9,199 nt of DNA from an uncultured Acidobacteriota bacterium (GTDB taxonomy: Bacteria > Acidobacteriota > JAAYUB01): NCBI GenBank assembly GCA_937925645.1, contig CALAMB010000184.1, forward strand, positions 1-9,199, read 5' to 3'. Positions 7,214-9,199 of the stretch are shown here, piece after piece. Position 1 is the first letter of the stretch, and every line of letters starts with the position of its first letter. Position numbers and translations under genes: made by a program. Below the pieces are notes generated by a model that worked only from the letters and a program-made list of their open reading frames with translations, was not told the origin of the DNA and ran no database searches.

Positions 7214-7242
7214 TTGACACGATCACCGGGCATGAGTATTTT
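7214..7242 (+). promoter_or_regulatory. Sigma70-type promoter of the sdpR-sdpI operon
   Basis: A perfect TTGACA -35 hexamer (7214-7219) is followed after exactly 17 bp by TATTTT (7237-7242, 4 of 6 to the -10 consensus). Transcription would start near 7249, on the left arm of the palindrome at 7248-7275. The predicted leader before the chosen sdpR start is about 54 nt. Confidence 0.7.
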
Positions 7243-7247
7243 GGTTG

Positions 7248-7275
7248 AAATATTTAGATTGTTGTCTAAATATTT
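7248..7275. promoter_or_regulatory. Perfect AT-rich palindrome, likely SdpR autorepressor operator
   Basis: The arms AAATATTTAGA (7248-7258) and TCTAAATATTT (7265-7275) are perfectly complementary over 11 bp around the spacer TTGTTG. The octamer AAATATTT, itself a palindrome, also recurs as a direct repeat 20 bp apart (7248 and 7268), about two helical turns. The site covers the predicted transcription start and first transcribed bases, where a bound dimeric winged-helix repressor would block the polymerase. ArsR-family repressors commonly bind such palindromes at their own promoters; binding here is inferred from position and symmetry. Confidence 0.7.
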
Positions 7276-7302
7276 AAATACGAAATGTGCGGAGTGACCA
7301 TC

Positions 7303-7593
7303 GTGCTGAGTCCGACCTTCAAAGCCCTGTCCGATCCGACGCGCCGGGAGATCCTGCGGCTGCTCGCCGCGGGCGACCTTACGGCCGGCGAGATCGCCGA
7401 CCGCTTCGACATGACGAAGCCCAGCATCTCGCACCACCTGGGGATCCTGAAACAGGCGGGCCTCGTGACGGACGAGCGGCGGGGCCAGCACATCGTCTAC
7501 TCCATCAACACCACCGTCTTCCAGGAAGCCATGAGCTGGCTCATGGGCTTCATGAATGACGCCGGAGCAGGAGGCAAACATGGAACGCGCTGA
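7303..7593 (+). CDS. sdpR: SdpR-like autorepressor, ArsR-family winged-helix regulator
   Basis: A small winged-helix DNA-binding protein. From the chosen GTG start it is 96 residues and opens LSPTFKALSDPTRREILRLL, the classical ArsR/SdpR N-terminus. The helix-turn-helix follows (TAGEIADRFDMTKPSISHHL), then the wing (GLVTDERRGQHIVYSIN) and a C-terminal dimer helix with TTVFQEAMSWL. The CxC-type metal site of metal-sensing ArsR proteins is absent, which agrees with the SdpR group. An ATG at 7285 would add six residues but has no ribosome binding site, whereas GGAG at 7291-7294 is well placed for the GTG at 7303; this decides the start. The gene overlaps sdpI by 14 nt. In Bacillus subtilis SdpR represses sdpRI until SdpI sequesters it at the membrane; a similar loop here is inferred from gene order and the upstream palindrome. 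Confidence 0.88.
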   Translation: MLSPTFKALSDPTRREILRLLAAGDLTAGEIADRFDMTKPSISHHLGILKQAGLVTDERRGQHIVYSINTTVFQEAMSWLMGFMNDAGAGGKHGTR

Positions 7594-8311
7594 CTCGTCG
7601 AACGGATCGTATCATCTGGGCCGCTGGGTGGCTCGGGAGGATTGGCCGGTCTGGGTGTTCATGGCGGCGATCATCGCCGCCGCCGCCCTCACCCATCCCA
7701 CCCTGCCCGACATCGTCCCCACCCACTACAACATCCGCGGCGAGGCGGACGGCTTCGGCGGCAAGGCCACCCTGACGGTGACCCTGCCCCTGGTCATGCT
7801 GGGGACGTACGGCCTGCTCCTGGGCCTGCCCCTGATCGACCCCCGGCGGTCCAGCTACCCGCGCTTCCGGTCCACGTTCCGCGTGATCCGGGCCGGCCTG
7901 GTCGTGTTCTTCGGACTGCTCACCCTGGTGACGCTCGCCGCGGCGAAGGGAATCGGGCTGCCGATGGGGACCGCCGTCATCGTGCTGCTCTCGGCGATGT
8001 TCATCCTGCTCGGCAATTACATGGGCCGGATCAAGCCCAACTGGTTCATCGGCATCCGCACGCCGTGGACGCTCTCCGACGCCGAGGTGTGGCGGCGCAC
8101 CCACCGCTGGGGCGGCGGCGCCTTCGTCCTGGCCGGCGTGGCGGGTTGGATCAGCGTCCTGTTCGCGACGGAGACCGCCTTCGTCATCTTCCTGGCGGCC
8201 ATGCTCGCCGCCTCTGTCTTCAGCATCGTCATTTCGTACGTCTTCTGGCGGCAGGAGCAGACCCGGCCTCGGCCGCCGGTGGACGACTCCCCCGCCGACA
8301 CAACGCATTAA
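7580..8311 (+). CDS. sdpI: SdpI-family integral membrane protein (immunity/signal-transduction partner of SdpR)
   Basis: A 243-residue membrane protein with about six hydrophobic helices (near 22-39, 65-85, 105-122, 128-147, 180-197, 199-222). Between the first two helices, LPDIVPTHYNIRGEADGFGG (42-61) is the DUF1648 signature. After the fourth helix, GNYMGRIKPNWFIGIRTPWT (145-164) followed by LSDAEVWRRTHRWGG (165-179) is the SdpI/YhfL signature. The start was set at the ATG at 7580 because a full AGGAGG (7569-7574) lies 5 nt upstream, inside the sdpR coding sequence; an ATG at 7556 in the same frame would add eight residues but lacks such a site. The overlap suggests translational coupling with sdpR. 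SdpI in Bacillus protects against the SdpC toxin and binds SdpR. No SdpC-like toxin is visible here, so the physiological signal is unknown. The tail is charged and proline-rich. Confidence 0.9.
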   Translation: MERADSSNGSYHLGRWVAREDWPVWVFMAAIIAAAALTHPTLPDIVPTHYNIRGEADGFGGKATLTVTLPLVMLGTYGLLLGLPLIDPRRSSYPRFRSTFRVIRAGLVVFFGLLTLVTLAAAKGIGLPMGTAVIVLLSAMFILLGNYMGRIKPNWFIGIRTPWTLSDAEVWRRTHRWGGGAFVLAGVAGWISVLFATETAFVIFLAAMLAASVFSIVISYVFWRQEQTRPRPPVDDSPADTTH

Positions 8312-8319
8312 AAAATACT

Positions 8320-8327
8320 AAGGAGGT
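8320..8327 (+). promoter_or_regulatory. Full-consensus ribosome binding site of the secreted protein gene
   Basis: AAGGAGGT, fully complementary to the 16S rRNA 3' end, lies 4 nt before the ATG at 8332 and 8 nt after the sdpI stop codon. It settles the start of the downstream gene and suggests efficient translation from an sdpRI read-through transcript, since no promoter or terminator fits in the 20-nt gap. Confidence 0.75.
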
Positions 8328-8331
8328 CATC

Positions 8332-9199
8332 ATGTCATATTTCCTGACTCGTCCAATGGTCATCATCGGCTGGATCCTCTGCCTCATCGGGATCGCCGCC
8401 GCCGCCCCGTTCGCGGGGCCGGATACCCGTCCGACGGCGGCGGGAGCGCCCGACGCCCTTGCCGGCGAATGGGCCGGCACCCTGCAGGCCGGTCCGCAGC
8501 GGCTGCGGCTGCTGTTCCAGCTCGAGTCGGCGGACGCCGGCGGGTGGACGGGCGTCGTCGTCAGCGTGGACCAGGGGAACACCCGGATCCCCATCGGCTC
8601 GATCACCTGCGGCGACGGAAAGGTCGCCATGGACATTCCCATGGCCGGGTCCACGTTCACCGGCACCCTCGATGCCGACGGCCGGACCATCCGGGGGACA
8701 TGGAGCCAGAGCGGCTATTCGTTCCCGCTGGAACTGGCGCGCGGCGCCGCCAAGCCGGCGGAGGCGGCGCCGGCCACACCGCCGCAACCGGCGCCGGCCG
8801 CCACACCCGAGATACTCCGCCCCTTCGCCGGCGAGTGGGGCGGCGTCATCGAGATGGTCCAGTTGCGGCTCCGCATCCAGTTGGAAGTGACGGACGGCGT
8901 TCTGGCCGGCCGGATGTTCAGCGTGGACCAGGGGAACGCCGAGATTCCCATCGGCGCCGTGACCGTCACGGGAAAGCAGATCGTCCTGGACGTCCCCGTC
9001 GTCCAGGGCCGGTACGACGGCGTGCTCGCTCCCGACGGCCGGCGGATCGAGGGGACGTGGCGGCAGGGTGCGCTCCAGGCCGCCCTGAACCTGACCCGGG
9101 ACGCGGTCCCGGCGGCGCCCCGGCGGCCCCAGGAGCCACAGCCGCCGCTCCCCTACTCGGCCGAGGACGTCACGTTCCGCAACGAGGCGGCCGGTCTGA
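8332..9199 (+). CDS. Secreted protein with duplicated beta-rich domain, probable alpha/beta hydrolase N-terminal part (3'-truncated)
   Basis: The frame stays open from the ATG at 8332 to the right edge (289 codons seen). Residues 1-25 form a signal peptide: R7, a hydrophobic core (VIIGWILCLIGIA), then AAAA before a probable cleavage, so the product is exported. Two homologous domains follow at 43-137 and 165-256, both with (L/F)AGEW(A/G)G, SVDQGN, IPIG and (I/R)xGTW motifs, joined by a Pro/Ala-rich linker (138-163). A second proline-rich stretch (258-273) leads into PYSAEDVTFRNEAAGL, which resembles the start of secreted alpha/beta hydrolases whose catalytic domain follows a PY(R/S)xE(D/E)V(T) strand. 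The nucleophile and catalytic triad would lie beyond the window, so the hydrolase call rests on this short segment and on domain order. The gene is 20 nt after sdpI with a perfect Shine-Dalgarno sequence, suggesting a three-gene operon. Existence of the gene is very likely; its enzymatic role is tentative. Confidence 0.8.
   Translation, partial: MSYFLTRPMVIIGWILCLIGIAAAAPFAGPDTRPTAAGAPDALAGEWAGTLQAGPQRLRLLFQLESADAGGWTGVVVSVDQGNTRIPIGSITCGDGKVAMDIPMAGSTFTGTLDADGRTIRGTWSQSGYSFPLELARGAAKPAEAAPATPPQPAPAATPEILRPFAGEWGGVIEMVQLRLRIQLEVTDGVLAGRMFSVDQGNAEIPIGAVTVTGKQIVLDVPVVQGRYDGVLAPDGRRIEGTWRQGALQAALNLTRDAVPAAPRRPQEPQPPLPYSAEDVTFRNEAAGL
8458..9099 (+). repeat. Tandem duplication of a ~95-residue domain within the secreted protein
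   Basis: Codons at 8458-8742 and 8824-9099 encode two copies of the same beta-rich domain. The strongest DNA identity is an exact 18-bp match coding SVDQGN (8563-8580 and 8920-8937), with IPIG conserved shortly after. Outside this core the copies have drifted at DNA level but keep the GEW, LDADGR/LAPDGR and GTW landmarks. This indicates intragenic duplication. Confidence 0.85.

Larger units (their letters stand above)
6872..7302. other. Divergent intergenic region between the polysaccharide operon and sdpRI
   Basis: About 430 bp with no supported gene. The outer parts contain the two divergent promoters and the palindromic operator described separately. The middle (about 6965-7210) shows nothing I recognise. 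A minus-strand open frame at 6899-7147 has no ribosome binding site, no family resemblance and covers the transferase promoter, so I do not call it. Confidence 0.6.

Noticed and set aside
7248..7275. Palindrome read as a transcription terminator
   Set aside because: It is AT-rich, lies at the predicted transcription start of sdpR and has no upstream plus-strand gene to terminate; an operator explains it better.
7550..8308. Minus-strand open frame of 252 codons opposite sdpI
   Set aside because: The plus strand encodes clear SdpI motifs; the antisense product is Arg/Gly/Asp/Gln-rich low complexity.

Overview
GC-rich bacterial DNA with three blocks: the 3' end of a large secreted modular protein, a surface-polysaccharide cluster, and a small SdpR/SdpI operon followed by a secreted protein that runs off the right edge. 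No rRNA, tRNA, CRISPR array, transposase or phage gene is visible. Two transmembrane assembly enzymes, a periplasm-spanning Wzz-like protein and exported multidomain proteins suggest a Gram-negative-type envelope. A dockerin outside any visible cellulosome context, very GC-rich codon use and long modular secreted proteins fit an Acidobacteriota-like or deltaproteobacterial-type environmental bacterium. That placement is an inference with low confidence.

Layout: (1) 3-2051 (+) is a 5'-truncated secreted protein made of a PPC domain, three carboxypeptidase-regulatory-like repeats with a WYD(D/N)QP signature, Ig-like and FN3-like modules and a C-terminal type I dockerin. (2) 2052-2429 is intergenic, with tandem hairpins near the left end and a sigma70-like promoter near the right end. 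(3) 2430-3887 (+) is a Wzz-type polysaccharide co-polymerase. It converges on, and overlaps by 90 bp, (4) 3798-5459 (-), a Wzy/O-antigen-ligase family membrane protein. (5) 5459-6871 (-) is a WbaP/WcaJ-type initiating sugar-phosphate transferase, which is the first gene of a two-gene operon with the ligase (stop and start overlap as TAGTG). (6) 6872-7302 is a divergent intergenic region with a near-consensus promoter on each strand and a perfect AT-rich palindrome at the right-hand promoter. (7) 7303-7593 and 7580-8311 (+) are sdpR and sdpI, overlapping by 14 nt. (8) 8332-9199 (+) is the N-terminal part of a secreted protein with a duplicated beta-rich domain, probably leading into an alpha/beta hydrolase.

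How the genes fit together: the transferase would load the first sugar phosphate on undecaprenyl phosphate, the Wzy/ligase-type protein would polymerise or transfer the chain, and the Wzz-like protein would set chain length. Glycosyltransferases and a flippase are not in the window. The SdpR-like repressor probably shuts off its own operon by binding the palindrome just downstream of the -10 box. SdpI would be the membrane sensor/immunity partner, and the secreted protein behind it is likely co-expressed.

The most unusual signal is a complete 12-residue EF-hand/dockerin-type calcium loop in the large predicted periplasmic loop of the O-antigen-ligase-like protein, 2.4 kb from a genuine dockerin gene. 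I see no clear sign of an entirely new multi-gene system.
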